In this document: positions 15,909-24,720 of the stretch, in pieces
How positions within the stretch are numbered: position 1 is the first letter of the stretch
How the letters are laid out: each line of letters starts with the position of its first letter
Assembly: GCF_000938305.1 (NCBI RefSeq)
Contig: NZ_JYMT01000043.1
Span: forward strand, 394,750-451,017
DNA: 56,268 nucleotides
Source of the DNA: Bradyrhizobium sp. LTSP885
GTDB lineage: Bacteria; Pseudomonadota; Alphaproteobacteria; Rhizobiales; Xanthobacteraceae
Direction: 5' to 3'
Notes under the pieces: model-generated
The model's input: only the letters and a program-made list of their open reading frames with translations
Databases searched by the model: none
Told to the model about the DNA's origin: nothing
Position numbers and translations under genes: made by a program

Positions 15909-16664
15909 GTGGCTGCGCTCGTCACATTCCGCGATGTCACGCTCGGTTATGACCGCCACCCGGCGGTCCACCATCTCAATGGTGCGGTTGAGGCCGGCGC
16001 GTTGCTCGCCGTGATCGGTCCGAACGGGGCCGGCAAGTCGACGCTGCTGCGCGGCATTGCCGGTGTGCTGAAGCCGCTGTCGGGCGTGATCGATCTCGAC
16101 GGGCTCGATCACAGGGATATCGCCTATCTGCCGCAGACCGTCGATATCGACCGCAGCTTCCCGATCTCGGTGTTCGATTTTGTCGGCACCGGGCTGTGGC
16201 GTTTAACCGGCTTCTTCGGCGGCATCGGCAAGGCCGCGAGCGACAGTATCTTGGCGGCGCTGGCCGCGGTCGGCCTCAACGGCTTCGAGAACCGGCCGAT
16301 CGGCACGCTCTCGGGCGGGCAGATGCAGCGCATATTGTTCGCCCGCGTGCTGTTGCAGGACGCCCGCCTGATCGTGCTCGACGAGCCGTTCAACGCGATC
16401 GATGCCAAGACCACTGCCGACCTGCTGGCGCTGGTGAAGCGCTGGAACGGCGAGGGGCGCACGGTGCTGGCGGCGCTGCACGACCTCGACATGGTCCGCA
16501 ACAATTTCCCGGAAACGCTGCTGCTCGCGCGCGGGCCCGTCGAATGGGGGCCGACCGCGCAGGCGCTGACGCCTGACAATTTGATGGTGGCGATGCGGAT
16601 GTGCGAGGCCTTCGACGACACCGCCGGAGCCTGCGCGGCCGATCCGCGCTCAAGGGCCGCCTGA
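15909..16664 (+). CDS. znuC: Zinc ABC transporter, ATP-binding protein
   Basis: A 251-residue ABC ATPase starting at GTG directly after the micropeptide stop. Walker A is GPNGAGKST (residues 37-45), the Q-loop region YLPQTVDIDRSFPISV, the signature LSGGQMQR, Walker B LIVLDEPFNAID and the switch His in AALHDLDMV. PQTVDIDRSFPISVFDFVGTGLW is typical of the manganese/zinc importer ATPases. It energises zinc uptake at the inner face of the membrane with the next two gene products. The last few residues contain CAADP, with no obvious zinc cluster. Confidence 0.95.
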   Translation: MAALVTFRDVTLGYDRHPAVHHLNGAVEAGALLAVIGPNGAGKSTLLRGIAGVLKPLSGVIDLDGLDHRDIAYLPQTVDIDRSFPISVFDFVGTGLWRLTGFFGGIGKAASDSILAALAAVGLNGFENRPIGTLSGGQMQRILFARVLLQDARLIVLDEPFNAIDAKTTADLLALVKRWNGEGRTVLAALHDLDMVRNNFPETLLLARGPVEWGPTAQALTPDNLMVAMRMCEAFDDTAGACAADPRSRAA

Positions 16665-16669
16665 TCGCC

Positions 16670-17539
16670 ATGCTGCACGACGCGCTGATCGCGCCCTTCA
16701 CCGAATTCGAGTTCATGCGCCGCGCGCTCGCGGCCGTGATCGCGCTGTCGCTCGGCGGCGCGCCGATCGGCGTGTTCCTGATGCTGCGCCGGATGAGCCT
16801 GGTTGGCGACGCCATGGCACATGCGATCCTGCCGGGGGCCGCGATCGGCTTCCTCGTCTCCGGGCTCAGCCTGTTTGCGATGACGGTCGGCGGCCTGCTC
16901 GCAGGCTTCACCGTCGCGCTGCTGGCAGGCCTCGTCGCCCGCAACACCGAGCTGAAGGAGGACGCATCGCTCGCGACCTTCTATCTGGTCTCGCTCGCGC
17001 TCGGCGTCACCATCGTGTCCATCAAGGGCACCAATATCGACCTGCTGCACGTGCTATTCGGCAACATCCTCGCGATGGACGACCAGACCCTGCTGGTGAT
17101 CGCCTTCAACGCGACGATCACGCTGCTGGTGCTCGCAGTGATCTATCGCCCGCTGGTGATCGAATGCGTCGATCCGGTGTTCCTGCGCACGGTGAGCCGG
17201 GCCGGTGCGCCGGCGCATCTGGCGTTCCTCGCGCTGGTCGTGATCAACCTCGTCAACGGCTTCCATGCGCTCGGCACGCTGCTCGGCGTCGGCCTGATGA
17301 TCCTGCCGGCCGGCATCGCGCGGTTCTGGTCGCGCGACATCACCACCATGATCTGCATCGCGGTCGCGAGCGCGATGCTGTCGGGCTATGCCGGGCTCGT
17401 GCTGTCGTATCAGACCCGGATCCCGTCCGGTCCCGCGATCATCCTGGTCGCGGCGGGGCTCTACATCGTCTCGCTCTTGTTCGGCAATGTCAGCGGGCTG
17501 GTCCGGCAGCTGTTTCCCGGCCGGCATCTTGAGGCATGA
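16670..17539 (+). CDS. znuB: Zinc ABC transporter, permease
   Basis: A 289-residue ABC-3 family permease with about eight or nine membrane helices. Typical blocks are MLRRMSLVGDAMAHAILPGAAIGFL near the N-terminus, GTNIDLLHVLFGNILAM centrally and GTLLGVGLMILPAGIARFW (the coupling and gating region). It starts 5 nt after the ATPase gene and its TGA overlaps the ATG of the substrate-binding gene by four bases, so translation is coupled. It forms the zinc channel. Confidence 0.95.
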   Translation: MLHDALIAPFTEFEFMRRALAAVIALSLGGAPIGVFLMLRRMSLVGDAMAHAILPGAAIGFLVSGLSLFAMTVGGLLAGFTVALLAGLVARNTELKEDASLATFYLVSLALGVTIVSIKGTNIDLLHVLFGNILAMDDQTLLVIAFNATITLLVLAVIYRPLVIECVDPVFLRTVSRAGAPAHLAFLALVVINLVNGFHALGTLLGVGLMILPAGIARFWSRDITTMICIAVASAMLSGYAGLVLSYQTRIPSGPAIILVAAGLYIVSLLFGNVSGLVRQLFPGRHLEA

Positions 17540-18417
17540 CGGCGATGCGACGGTTGATCGGGCTGATCTGTCTGGCGTTGGTGATGACGACATCTGCGGC
17601 GCGCGCCGAGGGCCGCGTCAACGTGGTCGCGAGCTTCTCGATCCTCGCCGACATGGTCCGCAATGTCGGTGGTAACAGGGTCGAGGTAGCAGCGCTGGTC
17701 GGGCCCGACGGCGACGCACATGTCTATGCGCCGACGCCGGCGGATGCGAAAAAGATCGCCGATGCCAGGCTCCTGGTCGTCAACGGGTTCGGCTTCGAGG
17801 GCTGGATGCCGCGGCTGCTGCAGGCCTCCGGCAGCAAGGCGCCTGTTACGGTCGCGACCCGCGGGATTACCGCTCGGCAGGTCGGCGGCCACGAGGACCC
17901 GCATGCATGGCAATCCGCGGTCAACGCAAAGATCTATGTCGGCAACATCCGCGACGCCCTGATTGCGGTCGCCCCTGGCGATGCCGCTGTTTTCAGGGCC
18001 AATGCCGAGGCCTATCTGGCCAAGCTCGACGCCCTGGACCGCGAGGTGCGGGAAGCGGTGGCAAAAATACCGGAAGCACGGCGCAAGGTGATCTCGACCC
18101 ATGGCGCCTTCGGTTATTTCGCCGATGCCTATGGTATCAAGTTCATCGCGCCGCTCGGCGTCTCCACCGATTCCGAGCCCAGCGCGCGCGATATCGCTGA
18201 AATCATCACCCAGATTAGAGTTGCAAAGATTCCAGCAGTTTTTCTCGAAAATATCAGCGATCCGCGCCTGATCGAGCGGATCGCGGCCGAGACCGGCGCC
18301 AAGGTCGGAGGGAGCCTTTACTCGGACAGTTTGACGGGCGAAAAGGGCGATGCGCCCACTTACATTGATATGGTCAGGCACAATATAAAGGCCCTGACCA
18401 GCGCGCTCGCCGACTAG
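17536..18417 (+). CDS. znuA: Zinc ABC transporter, periplasmic substrate-binding protein
   Basis: A 293-residue cluster 9 (A-I) metal-binding protein with signal peptide (MRRLIGLICLALVMTTSAARAEG, cut probably after ARA). Metal ligands expected in the family are seen: His in GDAHVYAPTPAD, His in HEDPHAWQSAVN, His in STHGAFGYFADAYG and an acidic residue in FLENISDPRLIERIAAETGA. The His-rich loop of many ZnuA proteins is absent here (only GGHEDPHAW), and the operon supplies His-rich stretches on two other proteins instead. The ATGA overlap couples it to znuB. Confidence 0.95.
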   Translation: MTAMRRLIGLICLALVMTTSAARAEGRVNVVASFSILADMVRNVGGNRVEVAALVGPDGDAHVYAPTPADAKKIADARLLVVNGFGFEGWMPRLLQASGSKAPVTVATRGITARQVGGHEDPHAWQSAVNAKIYVGNIRDALIAVAPGDAAVFRANAEAYLAKLDALDREVREAVAKIPEARRKVISTHGAFGYFADAYGIKFIAPLGVSTDSEPSARDIAEIITQIRVAKIPAVFLENISDPRLIERIAAETGAKVGGSLYSDSLTGEKGDAPTYIDMVRHNIKALTSALAD

Positions 18418-18472
18418 GGCAGGGGCCTCCCTGCCGGGTTGAGCGCGGCATCCCAAGTTCTTCGGAGTTGTT

Positions 18473-19516
18473 ATGGCTGAAGCTTCGCAAAAAATCCCTG
18501 TGACCGTGCTGACCGGCTATCTCGGCGCCGGCAAGACCACGCTGCTGAATCGTATTTTGTCGGAAAACCACGGCAAGAAATACGCGGTCATCGTCAACGA
18601 ATTCGGCGAGATCGGCATCGACAACGATCTGATCATCGGTGCCGACGAAGAAGTGTTCGAGATGAACAATGGCTGCGTCTGCTGCACGGTGCGCGGCGAT
18701 CTCGTCCGCATCCTGGACGGGCTGATGAAGCGCAAGGGCAAGTTCGACGCCATTATCGTCGAGACCACAGGCCTCGCCGATCCGGCGCCGGTCGCCCAGA
18801 CGTTTTTCGTCGACGAGGACGTGCAGAAGAACGCGCGGCTCGACGCCGTCGTCACCGTCGCCGACGCCAAATGGCTGAGCGACCGCCTCAAGGACGCGCC
18901 CGAGGCCAAGAACCAGATCGCGTTTGCCGATGTCATCGTGCTGAACAAGACCGATCTGGTGTCAAAGGCGGAGCTCGCCGAGGTCGAGGCCCGCATCCGC
19001 GGCATCAATCCTTACGCAAAACTGCATCGCACCGAGCGCTGCAAGGTTCAGCTTTCCGACGTGCTGGAGCGTGGCGCGTTCGATCTCGACCGCATCCTGG
19101 AGATCGAGCCTGACTTCCTCGAAACCGGCGACGATCATGACCACGATCATCATCACGGCCACGACCATCATCACGATCACGGCCACAGCCATGGCGGGTT
19201 GAAGCACTATCACGACGAGGACATGCAATCGCTGTCGCTGCGCTCGGACAAGCCGCTCGACCCGACCACGTTCATGCCCTGGCTGCAGCAGCTCGTTGCC
19301 AGCGAGGGTCAGAAGATCCTGCGCTCGAAGGGCATCCTCGCGTTTGCCGGCGACGACGACCGCTACGTCTTCCAGGGTGTCCACATGATGCTCGAGGGCG
19401 ATCACCAGCGAAAATGGAAGGACGGCGAGAAGCGCGAGAGCCGGGTCGTCTTCATCGGTCGCGAATTGCCGGAACAGGCGATCCGCGACGGCTTCGAGCG
19501 CTGCATCGTCTCGTGA
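18473..19516 (+). CDS. COG0523 GTPase, zinc-chaperone type (CobW/ZigA-like)
   Basis: A 347-residue G3E GTPase. GYLGAGKTT (residues 15-23) is the P-loop, NEFGEIGID the switch region, GCVCC (67-71) the CxCC metal-binding motif of the COG0523 group, ETTGLADP (97-104) and LNKTDL (158-162) complete the nucleotide site. Residues 222-247 hold a dense His/Asp stretch (HDHDHHHGHDHHHDHGHSH), followed by the CobW C-terminal domain. Such proteins deliver zinc to client enzymes during shortage; its place after znuCBA under one Zur box supports this over a cobalamin role. The stop overlaps the next start by one base (TGATG). Confidence 0.93.
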   Translation: MAEASQKIPVTVLTGYLGAGKTTLLNRILSENHGKKYAVIVNEFGEIGIDNDLIIGADEEVFEMNNGCVCCTVRGDLVRILDGLMKRKGKFDAIIVETTGLADPAPVAQTFFVDEDVQKNARLDAVVTVADAKWLSDRLKDAPEAKNQIAFADVIVLNKTDLVSKAELAEVEARIRGINPYAKLHRTERCKVQLSDVLERGAFDLDRILEIEPDFLETGDDHDHDHHHGHDHHHDHGHSHGGLKHYHDEDMQSLSLRSDKPLDPTTFMPWLQQLVASEGQKILRSKGILAFAGDDDRYVFQGVHMMLEGDHQRKWKDGEKRESRVVFIGRELPEQAIRDGFERCIVS

Positions 19517-20532
19517 TGAAGGACTTCGACGCGCCCGACGGGCCTTCCATCGTTTCGATTACCGATCGCGTCAAGCTGACCCCGCTCGGCGCGGCCGTGG
19601 GCTCGGTGCATTTCCTCGGCGATCGCGCCTTCTTCGTCGGCGCCGAGGAGACAATCGCGATCGTGACCGCCGACGGCGAGATCACGCGCACGCCGGTCCA
19701 TGGCGGCGCGATCCTGTGCGCGGCCTCCGACGGCAAGCGGATCGTCACCGGCGGCGATGACGGCAAGCTGGTCACCATCGACGCCAAGGGCGAGACCTCT
19801 ACGATTGTGACCGACGCCAAGCGGCGCTGGATCGACAATGTCGCGCTGCATGGCGAGGGCACGGTGGCGTGGTCGGTCGGCAAGACCGCCTTCGTCCGCG
19901 GCGCCAAAGGCGAGGACAAGACGTTCGAGGTGCCGTCCACCGTCGGCGGGTTGGCCTTCGCGCCGAAGGGCGTGCGGCTTGCGATCGCGCATTACAATGG
20001 CGTGACGTTGTGGTTTCCCAACATGGCGGCCAATCCGGAATTCCTCGAATGGGCCGGCTCGCATCTCGCCGTCATGTTCAGCCCGGACAACAAATTTTTG
20101 GTGACCGCGATGCACGAAGCGGCGATGCATGGCTGGCGGCTCGCCGACAGCAGGCACATGCGAATGAGCGGCTATCCCGGCCGCGTGCGCTCGATGTCGT
20201 GGAGCGCCGGCGGCAAGGGGCTCGCGACCTCGGGCGCCGATAGCGTGATCGTCTGGCCGTTCACCAGCAAGGACGGCCCGATGGGCAAGGAGCCGGCGAT
20301 GCTGGCGCCGATGCCGGCGCGGGTGTCTGTCGTCGCCTGCCATCCGAAGAACGACATCATGGCGGTCGGCTATAGCGACGGTGTGGTGCTGATGGTCCGC
20401 CTCGACGACGGCGCGGAGATCCTGGTGCGGCGGACCGGCGGCGCCCCGATCTCGGGGTTGGCGTGGAATGCCAAGGGGACGCTATTGGCGTTCGGCGCGG
20501 AAGATGGTGACGCGGGCATTTTGGAAATGTAA
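19516..20532 (+). CDS. WD40-repeat protein coupled to the zinc GTPase
   Basis: A 338-residue predicted beta-propeller. Recurrent blade motifs are GSVHFLGDRAFFVGA, LCAASDGKRIVTGGDDGKLVTID, GLAFAPKGVRLAIAHYNGVTLW, VMFSPDNKFLVTAMHEAAMHGW, SMSWSAGGKGLATSGADSVIVW, VACHPKNDIMAVGYSDGVVLM and GLAWNAKGTLLAFGAEDGDAGI, about seven blades. It has no signal peptide. The start codon overlaps the COG0523 stop, so expression is translationally coupled; an interaction platform between the GTPase and its zinc-requiring clients is a plausible but untested role. Confidence 0.88.
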   Translation: MKDFDAPDGPSIVSITDRVKLTPLGAAVGSVHFLGDRAFFVGAEETIAIVTADGEITRTPVHGGAILCAASDGKRIVTGGDDGKLVTIDAKGETSTIVTDAKRRWIDNVALHGEGTVAWSVGKTAFVRGAKGEDKTFEVPSTVGGLAFAPKGVRLAIAHYNGVTLWFPNMAANPEFLEWAGSHLAVMFSPDNKFLVTAMHEAAMHGWRLADSRHMRMSGYPGRVRSMSWSAGGKGLATSGADSVIVWPFTSKDGPMGKEPAMLAPMPARVSVVACHPKNDIMAVGYSDGVVLMVRLDDGAEILVRRTGGAPISGLAWNAKGTLLAFGAEDGDAGILEM

Positions 20533-20541
20533 GAGATCGCC

Positions 20542-21258
20542 ATGCGATTTCTCACCACATTCCAGCTCGCCGACTTCCTCGACACGCTGGTGAGCCTGTC
20601 CACCGCCTTCGTGCTCGGCACGCTGATCGGGGCGGAGCGGCAGTACCGGCAGCGCACCGCGGGGCTGCGCACCAATGTGCTGGTCGCGGTTGGCGCTGCG
20701 GCCTTTGTCGATCTGGCGATGCATCTGGCGGGCGCCGACGGCGCGGTGCGGGTGATCGCCTATGTCGTGTCGGGAATCGGCTTCCTCGGCGCCGGCGTCA
20801 TCATGAAGCAGGGCATGGACGTGCGCGGCCTCAACACTGCGGCGACGCTGTGGTCCTCGGCGGCGGTCGGCTCCTGCGCCGGTGCCGATCTGGTCGCGCA
20901 GGCGGTGGCGCTGACCGTCTTCGTGATCGCCGGCAACACGCTGCTGCGCCCCCTCGTCAACGCCATCAACCGCATCCCGCTGAACGAGAAGGCCTCGGAG
21001 GCGACCTATTACGTCAAGGTCGCGGTCTCGACCGATGCGCTACCCACGATGCGCGACCGCCTGGTGGAGAAGCTCGAAGCTGCGAACTATCCGGTCGCCG
21101 ATGTCGCCGTGGCCGAGATCGGCGAGGATCGTCTGGAGATCGTGGCGACGCTGGTCTCTACTGCGATCGATCCCCACGAGCTTAATGCGGTGGTCACCGA
21201 TATCGAGCGCCAGCCCGGCGTGCGTCACGCGACCTGGGAGAGCAACACCGCAGACTGA
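20542..21258 (+). CDS. MgtC/SapB-family membrane protein
   Basis: A 238-residue protein with four or five N-terminal helices carrying the MgtC signature: LGTLIGAERQYRQRTAGLRTNVLVAVGAAAFVDL and GIGFLGAGVIMKQGMDVRGLNTAATLWSSAAVGSCAGA. A soluble C-terminal ACT-like domain follows (YYVKVAVSTDALPTMRDRLVEKL...). MgtC proteins modulate growth at low magnesium and act on F-type ATPase or phosphate balance in pathogens. It is 9 nt after the WD40 gene, so it likely shares the zinc transcript, an unusual partner. The ATG is preceded by AAGAGATCGCC. Confidence 0.9.
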   Translation: MRFLTTFQLADFLDTLVSLSTAFVLGTLIGAERQYRQRTAGLRTNVLVAVGAAAFVDLAMHLAGADGAVRVIAYVVSGIGFLGAGVIMKQGMDVRGLNTAATLWSSAAVGSCAGADLVAQAVALTVFVIAGNTLLRPLVNAINRIPLNEKASEATYYVKVAVSTDALPTMRDRLVEKLEAANYPVADVAVAEIGEDRLEIVATLVSTAIDPHELNAVVTDIERQPGVRHATWESNTAD

Positions 21259-21333
21259 GTTCCCGCGGCCTGACGCCACGGAACCATGCCGGAGCAGGAT
21301 CGTTGACGTCGCGAACAAGTCGCGGGTGCACGA

Positions 21334-21666
21334 ATGGCTGCGGACCAAACCAAGAGAACGTTGCGGAACGGCATGCTGATCGCCGTTGCGCTGGTGGCGA
21401 CGGGCGCAGCGATCTCAGGCCTTTCATTGCGCGCGATCAACGCGGCCCCGCCGCAGCGGATCGCGCAGGCGACGCAGCCGCTGCAAGGCACGCCGGCGCC
21501 GGAGACGACGGCGCTCCCGGCCGAATCAAGGCCTGGCGGCGAGCGTCCGACCACGCCGGCTCCGGAGCCTGCACAACCGGACGCGCAAGCGCAGAAGGCC
21601 GGTGCCAAGCCGGTGCTGCCGCCGGCGCCCGCCGAAAAGACCGCAGCGCCGATCAATCAGAAATAG
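21334..21666 (+). CDS. Membrane-anchored Pro/Ala-rich protein, hypothetical
   Basis: A 110-residue protein: a short basic head (MAADQTKRTLRNG), one hydrophobic segment (MLIAVALVATGAAISGLSL) and a disordered Pro/Ala/Glu-rich periplasmic tail (TPAPETTALPAESRP...). The segment could be a signal anchor or an uncleaved signal. Proline-rich tails of this type span the periplasm in several systems, but no domain is recognised. An alternative start 13 codons downstream is possible. Confidence 0.6.
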   Translation: MAADQTKRTLRNGMLIAVALVATGAAISGLSLRAINAAPPQRIAQATQPLQGTPAPETTALPAESRPGGERPTTPAPEPAQPDAQAQKAGAKPVLPPAPAEKTAAPINQK

Positions 21667-21782
21667 AGGCGCGCGATGCGCATTGTGACGCGCATTTGAC
21701 TGATCCTGCCGATTATCCGCTCTCGCCTCCGTCGCCGTCTCCCCCCATAATCCCGGTCACGCAACGACAGATGGGGCCTTCC

Positions 21783-22523
21783 ATGAAGATCGACGACGTC
21801 AGGCGCAACGCCTATTCGATGCCGCTCACCAACCCGGCGTTCCCGCCTGGGCCCTATCGCTTCTACGACCGCGAATATTTCATCATCACCTACCGCACCG
21901 ACCCGGATGCGCTCGCCGCCGTGGTGCCGGAGCCGCTCGAGATCGTCGAGCCTGTCGTGAAGTACGAATTCATCCGGATGCCTGATTCAACCGGCTTCGG
22001 CGACTACACCGAGACCGGGCAGGTGATCCCGGTCCGCTTCAAGGGCGAGGTCGGCGCCTACACCCACGCGATGTATCTCGACGACGAGGCCCCGATCGCC
22101 GGTGGCCGCGAGCTGTGGGGATTTCCGAAGAAGCTGGCACGGCCCAAGATCGCGGTCGAAAGCGACGTGCTGGTCGGCTCGCTGCACTATGGCTCGGTGC
22201 TCTGCGCCTCCGCCACCATGGGCTACAAGCACCGCAAGGTCGACCATGACACCGTGCTGAATGCGATGAAGGCCCCGAATTTCATCCTGAAGATCATTCC
22301 GCATGTCGACGGCACCCCGCGGATCTGCGAGCTGGTGCGCTTTCATCTCGATGACATCACGCTGAAGGAAGCCTGGACCGGCCCTGCCGCGCTCGGCCTG
22401 TTTCCCCATGCGCTCTGCGACGTCGCCCGCCTACCGGTGCGCGAGGTGGTGTCGGCGCTGCATTACAAGGCCGACCTCACCCTCGGCCTGGGATCGGTGG
22501 CATTCGACTATCTGGCGAAGTGA
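21783..22523 (+). CDS. adc: Acetoacetate decarboxylase
   Basis: A 246-residue acetoacetate decarboxylase (acetoacetate to acetone and CO2). The active-site segment GGRELWGFPKKLARPK holds the adjacent lysines, one of which forms the Schiff base, and the family blocks VVPEPLEIVEPVVKYEFIRMPDSTGFGDYTE and HAMYLDDEAPIAGG are intact. The ATG of MKIDDVRRNAY is taken as start; another ATG lies 4 codons upstream. It is cytoplasmic. Acetoacetate from ketone-body or PHB turnover is the expected substrate. It ends at a bidirectional terminator facing the polyamine operon. Confidence 0.93.
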   Translation: MKIDDVRRNAYSMPLTNPAFPPGPYRFYDREYFIITYRTDPDALAAVVPEPLEIVEPVVKYEFIRMPDSTGFGDYTETGQVIPVRFKGEVGAYTHAMYLDDEAPIAGGRELWGFPKKLARPKIAVESDVLVGSLHYGSVLCASATMGYKHRKVDHDTVLNAMKAPNFILKIIPHVDGTPRICELVRFHLDDITLKEAWTGPAALGLFPHALCDVARLPVREVVSALHYKADLTLGLGSVAFDYLAK

Positions 22524-22538
22524 GCGGCGTCTAAAAAA

Positions 22539-22560
22539 ATGCCCGGCGTGAGCCGGGCAT
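22539..22560. terminator. Bidirectional rho-independent terminator
   Basis: ATGCCCGGC-gtga-GCCGGGCAT, a perfect 9-bp stem with a run of seven A on the left and TTTTG on the right. It lies between the convergent adc and homospermidine synthase genes and would end both transcripts. Confidence 0.9.
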
Positions 22561-22585
22561 TTTGTTCGCAGGAGGGCGTTGATCC

Positions 22586-24028
22586 TCAGCGCACCAGAAC
22601 GTTCCGGAACTGCCAGGGGTCGCTCGTGTCGATATCTTCCGGAAACAGTCCCGGCCGATCCGTCAGCGGGGTCCATTCGGTGTAATAGCCCTTCACCGGG
22701 CCGAGATACGGCAACTGGATTTCCAGCAGACGATCGAAATCCATCTCGTCGGCTTCGACGATGCCTTCGGTCGGATTTTCCAGCGCCCACACCATGCCGC
22801 CGAGCACGGCGGAGGTCACTTGCAGGCCGGTGGCGTTCTGATAGGGCGCGAGTTTGCGGGTCTCCTCGATGGAGAGCTGCGAGCCGTACCAGTAGGCATT
22901 GTTGTCATGGCCGAACAGCAGCACGCCGAGTTCGTCGATGCCATCGACGATTTCGTTCTCATCGAGGATGTGGTGCTTCTCCTGCATCTTCGCTGCGCGG
23001 CCGAACATTTCATGCAGCGACAGCACGGCATCGTCGGCCGGATGATAGGCATAGTGGCAGGTCGGCCGATAGATCGCCTTACCCGACGCGTCATGCACCG
23101 TGAAGTAATCGGCGATCGAGATCGACTCGTTGTGGGTGACCAGAAAGCCATACTGCGCGCCGCGGGTCGGGCACCAGGTGCGCACACGCGTGTTGGCGCC
23201 GGGCTGCATCAGATAGATGGCCGCGCCGCAGCCAGCTTCGTGGGTATGCGCATTCTCGGGCATCCATTTTTCATGGGTGCCCCAACCGAGTTCGGACGGC
23301 TGCACGCCTTCCGACAGGAAACCTTCCACCGACCAGGTGTTGACGAAGACATCAGGCTCTTTCGGCGACTTGGAGCGCTGGGTGTCGCGTTCGGCAATGT
23401 GGATGCCCTTGATACCGGCCTGCCGCATCAAGTCGGCCCATTCGGCTTTGGTCTTCGGCTTGGGGGCATTGAGCTTCAGATCAGCGGCGACATTGAGCAG
23501 CGCCTGCTTGACGAAAAAGGAGACCATGCCGGGATTGGCGCCACAGCAGGAGACGGCCGTCGTCGAGCCCGCGGGGCGCGCCTTCTTGGCGGCCAGCGTC
23601 ACTTCGCGAAGCGCGTAGTTGGAGCGCGCCTCCGGGCCCTTCGAGGAATCGAAATAGAAGCCGAGCCAGGGCTCATTGACGGTGTCAATATAGAGAGCGC
23701 CAAGTTCGTTGCAGAGCTCCATGATGTCGGTAGAGCCGGTATCGACCGAGAGATTGACGCAAAAACCCTGGCCGCCGCCTTCAGTGAGCAGCGGGGTCAG
23801 CAAGTCACGATAATTGTCCCTGGTCACGGCCTGCTGGATGAATTTCACATTGTGCTTCTCGCAATGTGCCTTGCGGCCCTCGTCCTTGGGATCGATCACG
23901 GTGATGCGCGACTTGTCGTAATCGAGATGCCGCTCGATCATCGGCAACGTGCCTTTGCCGATGGAGCCGAAGCCGACCATGACGATGGGACCGGTGATCT
24001 TCGCGTAGATCTGCGAGGCGGGGCTCAT
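22586..24028 (-). CDS. hss: Homospermidine synthase
   Basis: A 480-residue NAD-dependent enzyme that joins two aminobutyl groups from putrescine to give sym-homospermidine, the main polyamine of many rhizobia. The Rossmann motif VMVGFGSIGKGTLPMIERHLDYD is near the N-terminus, with STTAVSCCGANPGMVSFFVKQAL and the W-rich segments EPWLGFYFDSSKGPEARSNYALRE (active-site Asn/Glu region) and AYWYGSQLSIEETRKLAP as family blocks. It is the last gene of the leftward run GNAT, membrane peptide, RidA, hss (46 nt gap to RidA), with ornithine decarboxylase upstream supplying putrescine. Confidence 0.95.
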   Translation of the reverse strand: MSPASQIYAKITGPIVMVGFGSIGKGTLPMIERHLDYDKSRITVIDPKDEGRKAHCEKHNVKFIQQAVTRDNYRDLLTPLLTEGGGQGFCVNLSVDTGSTDIMELCNELGALYIDTVNEPWLGFYFDSSKGPEARSNYALREVTLAAKKARPAGSTTAVSCCGANPGMVSFFVKQALLNVAADLKLNAPKPKTKAEWADLMRQAGIKGIHIAERDTQRSKSPKEPDVFVNTWSVEGFLSEGVQPSELGWGTHEKWMPENAHTHEAGCGAAIYLMQPGANTRVRTWCPTRGAQYGFLVTHNESISIADYFTVHDASGKAIYRPTCHYAYHPADDAVLSLHEMFGRAAKMQEKHHILDENEIVDGIDELGVLLFGHDNNAYWYGSQLSIEETRKLAPYQNATGLQVTSAVLGGMVWALENPTEGIVEADEMDFDRLLEIQLPYLGPVKGYYTEWTPLTDRPGLFPEDIDTSDPWQFRNVLVR

Positions 24029-24074
24029 GGGATAGTTTCTCCGGAAAGTGCTTGGTCGTTGGTGTTGCGGTGGA

Positions 24075-24464
24075 TCAGGCGCTGCGGCGCTTGGCGGTGA
24101 CTTCGATCTCGACCTTCATCTCGGGCTTGGCGAGGGCCGTGACGACCAGCAACGTCGCAGCCGGCCTGATGTCACCGAGGACCTCGCCGCAGACGGCGAA
24201 ATGGGCATCCACGTAGTTGGCGTCGGTGACGTAGTAGGTCGCGCGGACGATATCGGCCATCGCGAAGCCGCCCTCCTTGAGGGCAGCCTCGATGGTCTTG
24301 AAGCAGTTCCGTGACTGGCTCGTGACATCCGATGGCATGGTCATCGTGGTGTAGTCATAGCCGGTGGTTCCAGCGACGAAGGCGAAATCGCCATCGATCA
24401 CCGCGCGGCTGTAGCCGACGGACTTCTCGAGAGGGGAGCCGGTGGAAATCAGGCGACGGGGCAT
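24075..24464 (-). CDS. RidA-family protein (enamine/imine deaminase)
   Basis: A 129-residue YjgF/YER057c/UK114 protein starting MPRRLISTGSPLEKSVGYSRAV, with the ligand segments FVAGTTGYDY, MADIVRATYYVTDANYVDAHF and the ALAKPEMKVEIEVTA end, which places the conserved Glu of the family in VEIEVTA. In the usual carboxylate site the Arg is found in IVRATYYVTD. RidA members hydrolyse reactive imines or act as small-molecule binding trimers. GAGGTC precedes the chosen ATG; the upstream extension has no family match. Its place just before hss suggests quenching a reactive amino-aldehyde or imine from polyamine chemistry. Confidence 0.88.
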   Translation of the reverse strand: MPRRLISTGSPLEKSVGYSRAVIDGDFAFVAGTTGYDYTTMTMPSDVTSQSRNCFKTIEAALKEGGFAMADIVRATYYVTDANYVDAHFAVCGEVLGDIRPAATLLVVTALAKPEMKVEIEVTAKRRSA

Positions 24465-24542
24465 ATTCGGGACCTCGACTGAAGGGAGCTTTGCGCGGGG
24501 TTTACGGGCATTTCGCACGCCCGCGCAACCCCTGCGGCGGGC

Positions 24543-24710
24543 TCAGCGGGACTGTTGGGTGGTGTCCGGCGGCGCGGGCGGCGTGCCCGCCCAGCGCCGG
24601 ATCAGGATGTCCCTGACGATCATGACAGAGATCAGGACAAAGACGATCGTGGTGACGAGGCTGCGCAAACGCGGGCGCGCGACGTCGGTTGCTTGAAGGC
24701 CCTCGGACAT
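24543..24710 (-). CDS. Small single-span membrane protein, hypothetical
   Basis: A 55-residue protein with a polar head (MSEGLQATDVARPR), one hydrophobic segment (SLVTTIVFVLISVMIVRDIL) and a proline-rich tail (RRWAGTPPAPPDTTQQSR). GAGG overlaps the stop region of the upstream GNAT gene, 10 nt away, so the two are translationally linked. No homologue is recognised. Conserved position in the polyamine run would support a real gene. Confidence 0.6.
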   Translation of the reverse strand: MSEGLQATDVARPRLRSLVTTIVFVLISVMIVRDILIRRWAGTPPAPPDTTQQSR

Positions 24711-24720
24711 GGCGGCCGCC

